Assembly (NCBI GenBank): GCA_000226015.1
Contig: JH153698.1
Span: forward strand, 2,129 to 31,624
DNA length: 29,496 nucleotides
Direction of reading: 5' to 3'
DNA from: Mnemiopsis leidyi
Lineage: Eukaryota > Ctenophora > Tentaculata > Lobata > Bolinopsidae
Part shown: positions 10,403-22,337 of the stretch, in pieces
How the letters are laid out: each line of letters opens with the position of its first letter
How positions within the stretch are numbered: position 1 is the stretch's first letter
The notes under the pieces: model-generated
What the model was told of the DNA's origin: nothing
The model's input: the letters and a program-made list of their open reading frames with translations, nothing else
Databases searched by the model: none
Made by a program: the position numbers and the translations under genes

Positions 10403-13400
10403 TTATCCCCCTGACTTTTCATTCTGATTATCTACACTGGTATTGCTTTTTGCTGACATTTGCTGTAGCTGCTGAACTGTCCTGAACAAATCTCTTTGTT
10501 GCCGTGTCACAGGGTTCATTGACTCTATGTATCTCTCTTTGGGAGATGAAACCACATCGCTAGTACTACCTCTGCTATGGTTACTTATGCGGCCGTTGCT
10601 ATGGTTACCCTGACTCTGAGTCTGGTTGATGATTCCACTGACGCTACTTTCTGGTTTACTGTTCATCATCGCAACTTTCATCGCTAGACCACCCAGAGCT
10701 TTCCATTCTTTTGACGGGCCCGCTCGTTTCTGGGGGGTTAATAGGGGGTTTAACCATAAACTTTAACCAATCAGAATGTTGGTTGTAAATATTTGGGGGG
10801 GTGGTCATTTTAAAATGTCGATATCGTCCTAATAGTAATGTCTCTAAATTGACTTAGACTTAGAGTTTCACTATTTAAAAAGTTATGTCCCAATTTGATC
10901 ATAATATCATTCTAAGTGGTAAAAGTATAGTACCGCTACCACGCGATGAAATTGAAGATATAACTGACAACTGTATTATCCAACTGAAAAAGTCTAAAAT
11001 AAGTCCAAAATTTGGTTTCAAAAAGGCCATAGGGAACCTTAAATCCCCTAAATCGACATAGAATTTTTTAGACTTTTTTGAGTTGGCCCCTCGATATCAA
11101 GTCAGGTTTTGGTTTTATCAATTCTGAAAGTATAAGGCCTTTATTTCCAGCTAAAAATTGAACTACGGTTTTGAAAAGTTTTACGACTTGATTGTTTATA
11201 CAGACACTGACACAGACAGTTCATCATAATCAACATTGTAATTTCCTAATAGATCCATGTCCCCTGAATAAGGAATCACTATGAGTGTAGAGGACGGCAC
11301 CGATCCAGCCAGCTTAAAACGATTCATGACTAAAGTGGAAAAACGAGTGAAAATATCGTAGCTTTTGCTTGTGTAAGTAATTCAAATAATTTAAATTTTT
11401 GTTATTTCAGATCACAACCTCAGGGTGGTTAATAATAATATTATAAATCAGCGTTTATTTTGATCGAACTTGTTGAAGTTGAAGAACAATTTTGCTCTTG
11501 ACGCTATTCGCTAGAAGTGCTGTTATTGTTAAACCAATTTGATACTGCAGTGAAATTATCCTTTGATCATCAATTATGAACGACTATTCGAGAAAGAAAA
11601 CGTCATTGCGTAAGCCAAACTTGAACCTATTTGTCAATTAAGTATAGCAACCGACTTTTATAAATTTCAATTTGGTACATGGTACAGCAATTGCTTTAGC
11701 GTAGCTCAAATCGGGTACGGAGTGTACGTATACAATATTAGTATTACTCTCATCACGCAACGTGCAGCCAAACAAGGTTGTCAAATTTTAAGGCTTTAAG
11801 CAGCCAAATCCGGGGGGAATGCAGTTTATTCCAAGAGTACTTTGTGTTGCCGAGCAGCTAAAAAGTCGGCGGTTTTCTCACCGCATCATATGGTACAGAT
11901 GCCCTTGTTTTATCGATTTCAGTTCTAGTCCCTGCTTCATGTATTCCTGCAGTCATTGAGGCACTATTAGCTGAGCTGGGTTTTGCTTTTGGGTCGAAAC
12001 CATTGAAATCTTGATATACTTACAACTAAGCAACTGAACTTCAAAAAGTCTGGTAGCGGTACGTCTACCAGTTACGATGCACGAGCGATTAGACACCAGA
12101 AATAATTAATAGTATCGAGAAACGCTGCTACATGGTTACGAGAAAGGCTGCTACATGGTTACAATTAATAGTATCGAGAAACACTGCTACATGGTTACGA
12201 AAAACGCTGCTAGATGGTTACTTCTACATCACCATGGTTACGACCCCTCCTAAATCATAGCCGTCTTTAAGACGTAGCTATTTGGTAAGCAGATTTTAGG
12301 GCAGGTTTAGTTGTGCTGGTTTGACAGTTTGAGTTGCAGCCGCAGGTTAGTTACTATAGGACACTCGTTTGGTCACTGGCCATTGGCGGATGTTATAATG
12401 CCTATCAGCTCGTCAAACTTACTGGGCTGCATGGAAATTATAAACGAGGTAGTTAATTTTGACACTCGAATTCCTATTTCCTAGCTATAACAAAATACGA
12501 ATGGTTTGAAATTATCAAAGCTTGAGACACGCTGATACAAACTAACCTTTGCAGCGTCCCGTATGGAGTTGATGAGAGTGGTAACGAGAGTGAGACCGAG
12601 AAGGAAGACGGCGAACACCCTCACCAGAATGAGAGCGTTGTGGTCGACCATGCTGATGTCTCCGATACCGGTCGTCGTCAAGGTGATGACGTAGAAGTAG
12701 AGCGAGTCTATCATCGAGTCGTCCTGAGGGTGAGTTACTGTTGGGGCAGGTTTTGTTTTGACGTCCTTGATATGTTGTTAGTTTGAAGTTATGTTTATGA
12801 AGGGAGTCGCTTCAAATTCCATAGTTTTGAAATGGGTTTAATTGAATTTTCAAATGGTAGCTTTTTTTTAGTTTTGTGAGTTCTAAAATGATCATAAGAA
12901 AACAGAAATAATCAGATTACGCTTCAGACATACCTTACTGTACATGTGAAGAATGGTACTCATCGTTAAAATGTAGATGCATAAAACTGTGAAGATAATG
13001 CATACTTTGATTATTCGTATTGTCTGCAAACCTGTAAAATATATTTAAAGTGAGCATTAAAGCTGGCATCAATTTAATCAAAAAGTAAGCGTTGCAATGT
13101 AAGCGTTATGTTAACACTATAAAGAAAACTCTAACACTATAAGGTAAGTTCTAACATAAGCATCCAGTAAACAATAATATGAGAAGGTCTCCTATATGAG
13201 AAGGTCTCCTATCAACCAATGATGTTTCTTTATGGAAATCTTGTTTACTTGTATTGCAAAGACAAGAACTCAAGACAATTAGCCTCACGTTGCGAATCAT
13301 TTTTATATTCAGGGCGGCCGCTTCGCGGTACCAGGCCTGACTCTTTGAGGAGTATTTGAAACATAACTCTAGTTTTTTGTTCACGGGAATTTCAAAGCTG

Positions 13401-16400
13401 AGAGCAACATTAAACTTACCTAAACGCCTGGCACTAATCCGCTTGATAAGAACTGAGACGCAGCTGGACAGTGCGTCACAACAGACGTTCAGGAAACAGA
13501 GCATAAGAGGTATCCCGAATAGAGCGTAGAATATTCCCACTATCTTGCCCAAGTCTCTATCGGGGTAGAGGGAACCGTAACCTGGCGTGTTTGGGATGTG
13601 AGGGAACCGTAACCTGGCGTGTTTGTGATGTGAGGGACACGTAACCTGGCGTGTTTGCATGTGAGGGACACATAACCTGGCGTGTTTTGGATGTGAGGGA
13701 ACCGTAACCTGGCGTGTTTTGTATCATATAAAGGACTAGTGTGTGATTGTTATGATAGTTGACACTTTATATGATATTTCTTACCTATTGTCGATATGAT
13801 GGTTGAGCAGAAATCAAAGGACGTCCAGAAATTGAACCTTTCTCCCACAGCAAAGTCGTTGTTGTCTTTGAAGCATCTCGGTTTGTGCAGTGACTTAAGC
13901 TTGTTCCACTCGCCCTCGTCCAGAATGTAGGAATCTCTTTGCTCTATTAAGAATGTATGTAAGTTTATATCAAGTTTGTTAAATCCTATCAGATACCCTT
14001 GATGATGATTTTGGTAAGTTATTCCTTGAATTCAACAACCTGTGACGCACCACATATCCTGATACATTTTATTGCATCACTACTCAGTGCTCATTACTCA
14101 CTCATCCATCCTTTAAGATCCTGAAATCTCTGTGCCTTTGCCTTAGTTGTGTCTTCAATGTTTCTGTTTTCCATTTCCTGAAGATAATTTTGATAGTCAT
14201 CAAACTTACAATTACTAAAGGTGCTTAAATTGCATTTAAATTTAGATAGAATGAAGGATAAGGGCTTGTTTCTATAAATAGAATTGTCAATTCAACTTTA
14301 AGGGCTTGTTTCTATAAATAAAATTGTCAATTCTTACCATGAACGTGATTGCGGACAGTGAGATGAATATTGCGTTTAAAGCCACCAAACCCAAACTTAT
14401 TGCAAGACCATTGCTCTTTAATGACTCTTTGAGATCTGAAAAAGAAATATTTCAACGTTGATGTGGAAAATTCTAAAATTATTTAGAATATTTTTATCAT
14501 TGTCATTAACATCAATTAATCTAGACGTCACGTTTTCGATTCCTCGGTCCATTTGGCTATTGTCGCGATGTTTTTTGTCTATTATAAGGTACTACTCGTG
14601 TATTACTACTCGTGAAAATTGGGCTTTTCTCCAATCTGTACGATACGATTTTCGTGAGAAAAAATGAGGCAAATGCAATCAAAGATGGATTTGACTGTCA
14701 CCAACTCGTTAGATATACTGACCACACAAAATTGAAACGCTGAAAATGAACTGAAGTACTTTTAAGCAATGTCTTTATCTTAATTTGATTTATTCTAGTT
14801 TTTCTATTCAATTCTAAATTCAAGATATTCTAGGCTTCTGCTCGTTTAATTATCAAATATGTATATTTCAAGTTTCGCCAAAAATTTAGATTTGCTGACG
14901 AACAAAAGACCGAATGTATAATCGGAAAGCTTCTAAGACAAACCCGAAACTTGGCTATAAATCATAGCTTCTCCTGCGCTATCTTGGGCAAGTGTTCAAT
15001 AATTTCCGCAAACTTTAACGACCAATAAAAAGTTTAAAACAAAAACAAAATATAATCGGTCCGTTGGAGACAGTTCCAAAAAAGTGTCACAAAAGATGAC
15101 GTACAAGTGAGCATTGCAACTCTGCTTGTAACTTCCGAGGAGGTCGGTTGACTGGAGGCTTGATAGCGGCAACGTTACCACTTTTGGCTATCAAAAATTC
15201 CTCCTTAATTGTGTCTCAATTAGCATAATGCTGAAGAAAATTACATGTACCGGCTACTACCAATTACCAATTGATACTTATATGCTCTGTTGCCTTTTTC
15301 ATCAAAATTGGTCTAGATTTAATTTACCAACGACAGGAATTATTAGAAAATGAATTGATGCACTAGCTGAATTCTGCATTGCACTCTAATCATTTTCAGC
15401 GCATTTACTTGCACGTCCACCGTCTACTGCAAAAAATCGGAATACCGTTCAAGTTTAAAACGGACAACAGGGACATAGTTGAAAGCATATATTAGCTTAA
15501 GTTAAAATTGCAACCTAATTTCGGAACTTTTTCACGTTCAAATTGAGAATTAAGGTGATGTAAATTTCGCCTTTTTTTCTAAAATTCAATATTGAGTTCA
15601 AGAAAGATAAAGCCGCGATTATAATTGATATTACAAAAAGAAAAATCCGTGTAATGCTGGTGTTTTAGAAAATTTTTTAATCTTCTGTTGGCTTTCTTGG
15701 GGCTTTGTTTAAGATAAAAATAATTCAACTTGTAGATAAACAACTCGTTGCTTGTAGATCAACAACTTGTAGATCAAAAGCTTGTAGATCAACAGCTTGT
15801 AGATCAAAAGCTTGTAGATCAAGTTCAACTATTCATTGCTGAAAGTTTCCATTTTGTCCAACTTACTGCTAAATCTGCAAGCGGTCAAGAAAGAGATGAG
15901 CATTTCCTGAACACACTAGTGACTCAGATTAAACGGTTTTGTAGGTCTATGTAGTCTCCGGCCCGGACTTTTGTTTAGACTTGTCACATGAGCAAATTCG
16001 AAAATATCGGGATTTTGATTGATTTCTGTTCTAATCCGTACTAAAAATCCCCCTTTTTATTACTATTACATGGAACGTCGGCACCTAAAAAAGTTCAGCA
16101 CCAACGCATTACAAATTTTGGTCAAGACATCACAAATGGTACGACTGCAAGTAGCTGTGAACTGTTGCGAAATAAAATCTATTGTAACCGTTTCAGTGTT
16201 AAAATATACAAAATTTCGTTGGTGCTAATTGCTACTGCTCCATTTTCTCAACGCGAACGGATAGTGGAAATATTTCAATATTCCTAATTTACTGTGGATT
16301 ATGACGTGTTCGTAATGCCAAAGTTCTCAAATGTATGCCAATTAGCAGAAATGATAGTTGAAGTGCTCTCTATGCCTGAAATAGGATAATCTATTCCCTT

Positions 16401-17184
16401 TACGAAACATGCGCGTCGATTTAATCAAAGTCGAATTATTACATTTTGCATTAAATTAAAAGTTTGAATTTAAACAATCTCTCGATTATATCGTTTAAAT
16501 TTTTAAAATTTTATGTGAATGGTGTTGTTGTTGCTGAATGATAATGGTCATAAGTCAGTGTCATTCTCATGGTCATGGTTAGTGTTGTTTTGAAGATAAT
16601 CATGGTTTTGGTTATTAAGATAATCCTGGTGTTGTTATGAAGATAATCATGGTTTTGGTTATTAAGATAATCATGGTATTGTTATGAAGATATTCATGGT
16701 GTTGGTTATGAAGATAATTATGGTTTTGGTTATTAAGATAATCATGGTATTGTTATGAAGATATTCATGGTGTTGGTTATGAAGATTATTATGATTTTGG
16801 TTATGAAGATAATCCTGGTGTTGCAATGAAAATAATTATGTTGTTGTTATGAAGAAAATCATAGTGTTGTTATGAAGATAATCATGGTGTTGTTATGAAG
16901 ATAATGTTGTTGTTATGAAGATAATCATGGTGTTGGTTATGAAGATAATCATGGTGTTGGTTATGAAGATAATCCTGGTGTTGTTATGAAGATAATCATG
17001 GTGTTGTTATAAAGATAATTATGGTTTTGTTATGAAGATAATTATGGTTTTGTTATGAAGATAATGTTGTTGGTTTAGGTGACAGTGATTGTCACGTTAT
17101 AACCCTCTTACCGAGATGTTTCTTGTCGCCCACTAAAGAAATTACTGTTCCAGCTATGGAGTGTCGTTGGTTTGACAAAGTCAT
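10403..17184 (-). CDS. Two-pore-domain (K2P/KCNK-type) potassium channel, 8 exons, complete
   Basis: K2P channels carry background potassium leak in the plasma membrane. Exons in transcription order: 17184-17112, 14435-14338, 14204-14102, 13943-13785, 13581-13420, 13031-12934, 12723-12547, 10729-10403. All phases agree, giving 398 residues. Residues 1-24 are N-terminal; TM1 is about 33-57 (LAISLGLVALNAIFISLSAI). Residues 58-130 form the extracellular cap helices. The first pore is STIISTIGYGSLYPD (filter 143-147). TM2 follows with GIFYALFGIPLMLCFL, the family Y-A-x-x-G-I-P-L motif. TM3 is about 205-228. The second pore is YFYVITLTTTGIGDIS (filter 249-253), then TM4 about 262-285. The cytosolic tail of 108 residues is Ser/Gln/Asn-rich. 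All donors are GT and all acceptors AG. I cannot place it in a KCNK subfamily. Confidence 0.93.
10730..12546 (-). other. K2P intron 7, 1.8 kb
   Basis: The acceptor for the last K2P exon has a run of C/T ending CCCCCCAG. The intron holds a 59-bp tandem duplication (12104-12221) and two short plus-strand open frames (10885-11061 and 11281-11361), discussed under findings. Otherwise it is AT-rich unique sequence. Confidence 0.6.
12104..12221 (+). repeat. 59-bp higher-order tandem duplication
   Basis: There are two copies of a 59-bp unit beginning AATTAATAGTATCGAGAAAC. Each copy itself contains two diverged copies of a sub-unit ending GCTGCTACATGGTTAC. Further GGTTAC-bearing fragments continue to about 12243. 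This is a two-level repeat inside K2P intron 7. Confidence 0.9.
13570..13720 (-). repeat. 32-bp minisatellite made of the K2P filter-exon splice acceptor
   Basis: On the plus strand there are five units starting GGGAACCGTAACCTGGCGTG (32, 32, 31, 32 and about 24 bp). Read on the minus strand, each unit contains CACGCCAG then GTTACGGTTCCC: the intron end, the AG acceptor and the first codons (Gly-Tyr-Gly-Ser) of the K2P exon that completes the first selectivity filter. The copy nearest the exon is the functional one; four more lie in the intron at about 32-bp steps. The middle copies carry GTTACGTGTCCC or GTTATGTGTCCC. Confidence 0.9.
14261..14333 (+). repeat. 40-bp period tandem duplication in K2P intron 2
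   Basis: Two copies of a sequence starting AGGGCTTGTTTCTATAAATA and ending GTCAATTC lie 40 bp apart with one mismatch (AGAATTG against AAAATTG). The right copy ends 5 bp from the donor of the TM1 exon, so the duplication abuts the splice site. Confidence 0.9.
15729..15824 (+). repeat. 15-bp minisatellite (CTTGTAGATCAACAA)
   Basis: Five clean 15-bp units alternate CTTGTAGATCAACAA/G and CTTGTAGATCAAAAG from 15751, preceded by a diverged unit at 15729. As 15 is a multiple of three, one frame reads Leu-Val-Asp-Gln-Gln/Lys repeats, but there is no sign of a surrounding gene. It lies in K2P intron 1. Confidence 0.9.
16588..17070 (+). repeat. 24-bp minisatellite next to K2P first exon
   Basis: About 20 imperfect units of GTTATGAAGATAATCATGGT plus GTTG cover about 480 bp. 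Variants include TATTAAG, CCTGG and shortened units lacking the CATGG part. The array ends about 40 bp from the donor of the first K2P coding exon (17112), so it sits at the 5' end of intron 1. Confidence 0.92.
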
Positions 17185-19815
17185 TATTTTAAGTTCGGTA
17201 GTTCCAGCACTAGCTACTAGAAAAGTTTAAAGAAACTTGTTCTTTCAAACGCGCACTTCTATGACGGTTCGATTCGTACAATGTGTGCTAAGAAACTAGA
17301 ACATTCAACTGACGCTGATTCAGATTGGAGCCGAGCGAAGAAAAGTGCAAAAGATTATTTGCCGCTTAACGAAATAAATCCGGATATACCAGGAGCTATA
17401 ATTTTCTGGTCGTAGATCACCAGTAATCTAGTTAAATAGTTAGTTACCTATTCCTGTTCCTGTCACTGGATTATCATTATATATTCAACGATTAATAATT
17501 AGGCTGTGGAGCGTAAATATTGAGGTAGAGCTGTTATATTTTTTAGTATTATTTTGAGAAATAAAAAATAGAAGTAAGCAGTATAAACCTGCAGTTGTTT
17601 TAACGTTGAAGCCCGACATCGGAGTTCTAAGTTAAATGAGTCCCTCAGTTCGAACATTATATGATACACAACTCCATAAAAAATCGCAGATCAAGGCAAA
17701 ATAAATGTTAATATGCTTCAGAAGGAAATGATGTCCCACTGCAATGTCATAGTACGCACTTCTATAAATTGCCGTTTGAATTATAACTAACAGTATAATA
17801 GGTACTACAGTTTGGTATTTATTGTTCTTTCTGTTTTTAAATTTTGATATTTATACTTTTATAATCGTAAAGCATCCATATTCCATTATCAATCAGTGCA
17901 CACCTCTTGGCGTCGAGCTTGCTCGAATTGAGGACATGAAAAAGGTCCCCTCCTACCTGAAACCACTACATTTATAATCGTAAAATTTTGTCATTTTGTC
18001 CAGCCTTGTTACATTGTTCAGCTAACTGAATTTGAGTTCATTGTTACCCCACTCACCACTGACAATCCTTATTATGGTGACATAATTTATAGATAAATCA
18101 CAAATATTTGCTGTAGATCGCGATTATTTGCATACATATTTGCTGTAGATCGCGATAATTAGCATATTTGCCGTAGATGAAGATCGCGATTATGTGCTGT
18201 ACTGTAAATGTACTTACTTAAGAAAATGTGCATTACGTATCCTTGGTATCCTTGTACAAAGTTAACTCAAGGAAGGCGGAGTCCTTGTCAAACAATGCAG
18301 AGGTGCATGTCCTGATTTGAGGAGCATTAACAATCTTATCCTTCCCTTTGTGGCTTTCTTCAAACACAAAACGAAAAAACTTTTTCCGAAGATATTAGGT
18401 ACCGTGCTGAGATAAGAGCCTGAGCAGTGAGCACACAGCAATTGAAGATCAAACCTAATTATGTTATCTTTGCTTTGCCAAAAAGATGTCCTAAAAGTTG
18501 AAAGCATGTATTCAAAGTCATCCTCCGTTTCAAAATATCAACTTATCAAAGCCCAAGTCGTATACACAATATAGCCCTGAAACTCAGCGAAAGATCAAAA
18601 AAAAATTTCGAAGAATTTAACTGTAGAATACGATGTAAAAAATACGACCCAAAATACGATGTATGTACATATAATAATAAAGACGACAGTTTAGCCATTG
18701 ACTATGGAGCACTAAAACGGGTAACTGTTATAATTGCAATTATAAAGCCGAGGCTTGTGAACACTAAAAACTACAATTTATTTGTGGTCACATTAACGTA
18801 GATTTTTGGTTTAGATCATTCCATGTATTATAACAAATAGTGCACTATAACGTGCTTTCGTATTTCCTTTTTGACCTTAATTAATTCAGTGCACTGGTAC
18901 AGTCTGGACATTAAACCTGCTAATGTATTTACCACTCCTATCTCCATTTAATTAATACCAACACTAAACAAAAATGTAGAAAGTGTACCTAATTAATTAA
19001 AGGGCTAAATATCGTGGTTCTATCTATTTTCTACAAGAACAATTCATATTATTGCTAATGTTGTAAATTTGAAATTCAATTTAATGAAATCTTGAGTATA
19101 CTGTGGCCTTACCTTTTGTTTCACTCAGGAGTTTCTTCAATTGTAATGTAAGCATAGTGTCAGTCAAATCCTAAACCCAGAAGATACACAAAACCCTAAA
19201 TTTAGTTTATTTTGGTGGTTGGAAATTTCAAAAACAAACAAAAATATTCCGTCAAATCGTCAATTAAATCAGGCTCTTCCGGGCAATTTCAATATCACTT
19301 AAAAGTTCTTCCCTACAGACAGTAAATTATCCAACTTATCCGTTACACTAACGCTAATATGAAGGGTAATTGAGCGTGCGTTAAGCAGTATAACGTATCC
19401 GCCTTCGCATATATCACACCTGTCGAGTTCACGTAATAGTGGTAGTAATACGGGAATGTTATAGTTATGTAAATGACAGGTTATAAATTACCAGCTTCTT
19501 ACAGAGATATCTGCCGCCAGATTCACTACTTATATATATTTCTGACAAACCTAACTTAGTGTTACAGTTTGGTAAAGGATAAGAATTACAAAATTTTGAT
19601 ATTATTGTATGTTTAAGCCAATAAAGCATTAAACTTAACGTGACAATTTATAGCATAAGCCAATTCGGCTCCTATAGGAACTCGACTTTCGAGAAATTTG
19701 CACTTGAATCATAAACTACCCGTTCTACATGATAATAGATATAAATTGAACTACACAGTTGGAGAGAAAATTGTGACCTTCACTATCATGGTATCATAAC
19801 ACCCATGGCCATCAG
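17185..19815. other. Upstream region of the K2P gene; no gene recognised
   Basis: This 2.6-kb AT-rich stretch starts at the K2P start codon and must include its 5' UTR and promoter, though I see no clear TATA box. It holds a short plus-strand open frame (17281-17415) and a 30-odd-bp repeat cluster (18106-18198). The open frame at 18262-18507 on the minus strand has no recognisable domain. Confidence 0.55.
18106..18198 (+). repeat. Three imperfect copies of a 30-bp unit with GATCGCGAT
   Basis: Units start ATTTGCTGTAGATCGCGAT and recur at about 18106, 18138 and 18165. The third has a small insertion (GATGAA). Each contains the palindrome ATCGCGAT. Confidence 0.8.
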
Positions 19816-19817
19816 TA

Positions 19818-20562
19818 CAGTAAACCCTCGATTTACCGGGCCTCTATTTACCGGGTCCCTCTATTTACCGGGCCTCCTTCCTTTCCCCCCGAAATTTTTC
19901 AATATTTTCACGCAAAAAAATTTCCCGATTGTTATTTGCGTGTCACATGTCAAAGATTGTTATCTCATGGTCTTTGAATTATACGACTCCTTCTGTACCC
20001 AATTAGAGCATGCTATAAGTTGGCATACTGCCCTGATAAAGACTAGATACATGAGATGCTTGACAACTGTCTAGCACACGATCGTGTATCAGCATGACGT
20101 GATCGCATATGCCAATGGCACGATACGTAGATCGATTAAGAGTCGGACAAGGCCATGGGATATGAGCTTTCAATAGCAGGGAACGGCACACATGATATTT
20201 TGGTAATGGTATCTCTTTGCCATGTGACACCATGATATAGCCTCAATCATGCACGTTTACTGATATATGTAACGTAACCACGGCATACATACACAATAAA
20301 GCATTCGACCTTGACATTACTGATCGAAGATGTAATTCAGAACGTTTGATCCATTCTCACAGTTTTAATCACTCAAGGAGCACTTTTAACAAGAAATTTG
20401 ATCAAGATTCCGATTACGTTTACGTATAGCTATCAATAACTTAAGTTACTATTTTTGATCAAAATTAGGCCAAACTTTGGTCAAATTCTATTTAACGGGC
20501 CCCTCTATTTACCGGGCCTCAACCCTTTCCCCCAAGAGGCCCGGTAAATCGAGGGTTTACTG
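19818..20562. mobile_element. Non-autonomous pogo/Tigger-like DNA transposon (MITE), 745 bp
   Basis: The left end reads CAGTAAACCCTCGATTTACC and the right end is its inverted copy. The terminal inverted repeats match over at least 27 bp. Both ends are flanked by TA (19816-19817 and 20563-20564), the TA target duplication of Tc1/mariner-superfamily elements. Sub-terminal TATTTACCGGG motifs repeat inside both ends (three times on the left, twice on the right). CAGT...ACTG ends with a CCCTCGATTTACCGGG-like repeat are typical of the pogo/Tigger group. The interior is AT-rich with no transposase-sized frame, so it would depend on a transposase made elsewhere. The well-preserved ends suggest fairly recent insertion. 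Confidence 0.9.
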
Positions 20563-20564
20563 TA

Positions 20565-22337
20565 TAGTGCAGCCCAAATTAGCTCGACAAAATAAAGGCC
20601 AATAACTATAAGGTAGTTCAACTTCTACTCTTCTAGATTAAGAAATAAGAAATGAAAAAAGCTATAAATAGACTAGATGATAGGTGGGACTGCTTGGCCG
20701 AAATTTTAGTACCACACTCGCGCATTGTAGAATGAAGACTAACTCCATTTATTTATAACAATCACAAAATACTGGTCACACTAAGAAGTAACATGACTGC
20801 TTCTTCGTTATAAAACCTTAAAGTTTAAGTGTACTTTAATTATTAATTGTGTAACTGTACTTACTGCATATCATAATGTGTTTTAGCTAAAGCTAATCTC
20901 CCTCAGTCATCTCAGCGTCTGCTTATCCCTCCTTTATGATCACATGGGGGCTAAGAGCTAGAAATCTGTATTGAATGATAATTTAAATACAACACTGAAG
21001 ATTAAGGATGACAAGTTCGAGATTAAAATCGAAACTGAGAATAAATCCGAACAATTGGTTGCGAAGATTAGAATGGAGTGTAGTACTAATCGCGATTAAA
21101 AACCCCAAATTGCAAATTACTGCCGTGATTATTGGCTCTGTGTAGCAAGATTACCAATTACAGAAGTACTTCTCGATACGGCCGCCTATATTTAATGCAG
21201 TCTATTTCGCCACTTGATACACTGGATCAGGGCTAAGCGGAAATTCTTGACAGGAATTCCATAGTAACGCCACCAAGCAGCGGATGCACCAAGCAACAGA
21301 TGCACAATCGAGAAACACATTTTCAAATAAAATCTTGTCCCTTGTGCAATATGGCTGCATGCGGATCATTAATTTTGGACTTTAGAGCGTGCATGGACTG
21401 TTGTGCCAATACAAAGAACTGCTTAGCGCGAAATTTTATTGTATTCGGAAATTGGGCCGTTAGGGTAACAGTCCAGAAGCTTCCCGCTCCCCTATCCGTT
21501 CATTAAAGGGAACACTTGCATTCTTGGGGCGACGGGTAAATCATTGTTCTGTTAAGAACAGGCATGATTATCAACAAATCGGGTGGGTAAGCTTCCTGCA
21601 GTTCAAATCAAAACCTGTTAATGAAAGTACTTGAGGTTCGACTACAGTGCCATTTCTCGAGAACTAGCGGGAGACTGCCGGGCCAGGATGCTTTATAAAC
21701 TATTAAAGGTTTAGTAATTAAGCTTATCAGATGTCCAACTGTTCGGCTGCCGCCTAATCAATCCTAAAATAACAAACCATGAGGACAGGATTATTCAAGT
21801 TGTACAACAGTGCTTATTGCATTTGTGAAACATAACGTGTCCATCGGTATAACGCACTAAATAACATGAATATGCTTGTGTAGCCTCAATTATGACGTTA
21901 CTTCAAGTTTCAAGAACTAGGTTGCTTCGAACATGATTGAGATTTTATGACTAGACTTCATAATGACTCATTTCGAGATTTTGTTTGTTTGGCGAGAAAC
22001 TGTTTTCAACCATTTTACGAACAATCATTGTCAGAACTTTTGTGAAAATGAGACTTATGAAGTGTTGTAACGTTCTATTTTCAACTAGATCCTAATATCA
22101 CACGTCAAAACTTTTAACCCAAATGCATGCGTTTTCCAACTCGATCGAGTAAATTAAAATTTCAAACAGCGCCTCCTAAACAAAAAGAAGACGTATCAAG
22201 CCCCTTTATACACTAGGGGGAAGTTAACGCGTGCACACTTTGGGGATACGCTGAACACAGCTGGTGTGTGCCATTAACTGCTTCTCCGGTAAATGCTCCT
22301 TTGCAGGGCCATCGGGCCACTGCTATTTGGCACGTGA
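20565..22337. other. Gene-poor AT-rich stretch
   Basis: I find no coding exon or RNA gene here. A 68-codon frame at 21300-21506 is Cys-containing but matches no family I recognise. There is a short direct repeat, CACCAAGCA(G/A)C(G/A)GATGCAC, at about 21271-21304. A locally GC-richer patch lies at about 22200-22330. Confidence 0.5.

Larger units (their letters stand above)
14436..17111 (-). other. K2P intron 1, 2.7 kb
   Basis: This intron separates the short first coding exon from the TM1 exon. It contains the 15-bp and 24-bp arrays annotated separately. The rest is AT-rich and I see no further exon. The short open frames at 14458 and 14996 have no family resemblance. Confidence 0.6.

Noticed and set aside
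13151..13660. 169-residue minus-strand frame as one exon
   Set aside because: Only 13581-13420 is exon. The rest is the acceptor minisatellite upstream and intron read through past a consensus GTAAGT donor.
15748..15954. Plus-strand frame beginning with Leu-Val-Asp-Gln repeats
   Set aside because: It is the translation of the 15-bp minisatellite inside a K2P intron and has no conserved continuation.
19805..20233. Frames inside the transposon as a possible transposase
   Set aside because: They are short, on both strands, and lack a helix-turn-helix or DDE pattern. The element is non-autonomous.
21300..21506. Cys-containing 68-residue plus-strand frame
   Set aside because: No signal peptide, no regular Cys spacing of a known domain, and no neighbouring exon.
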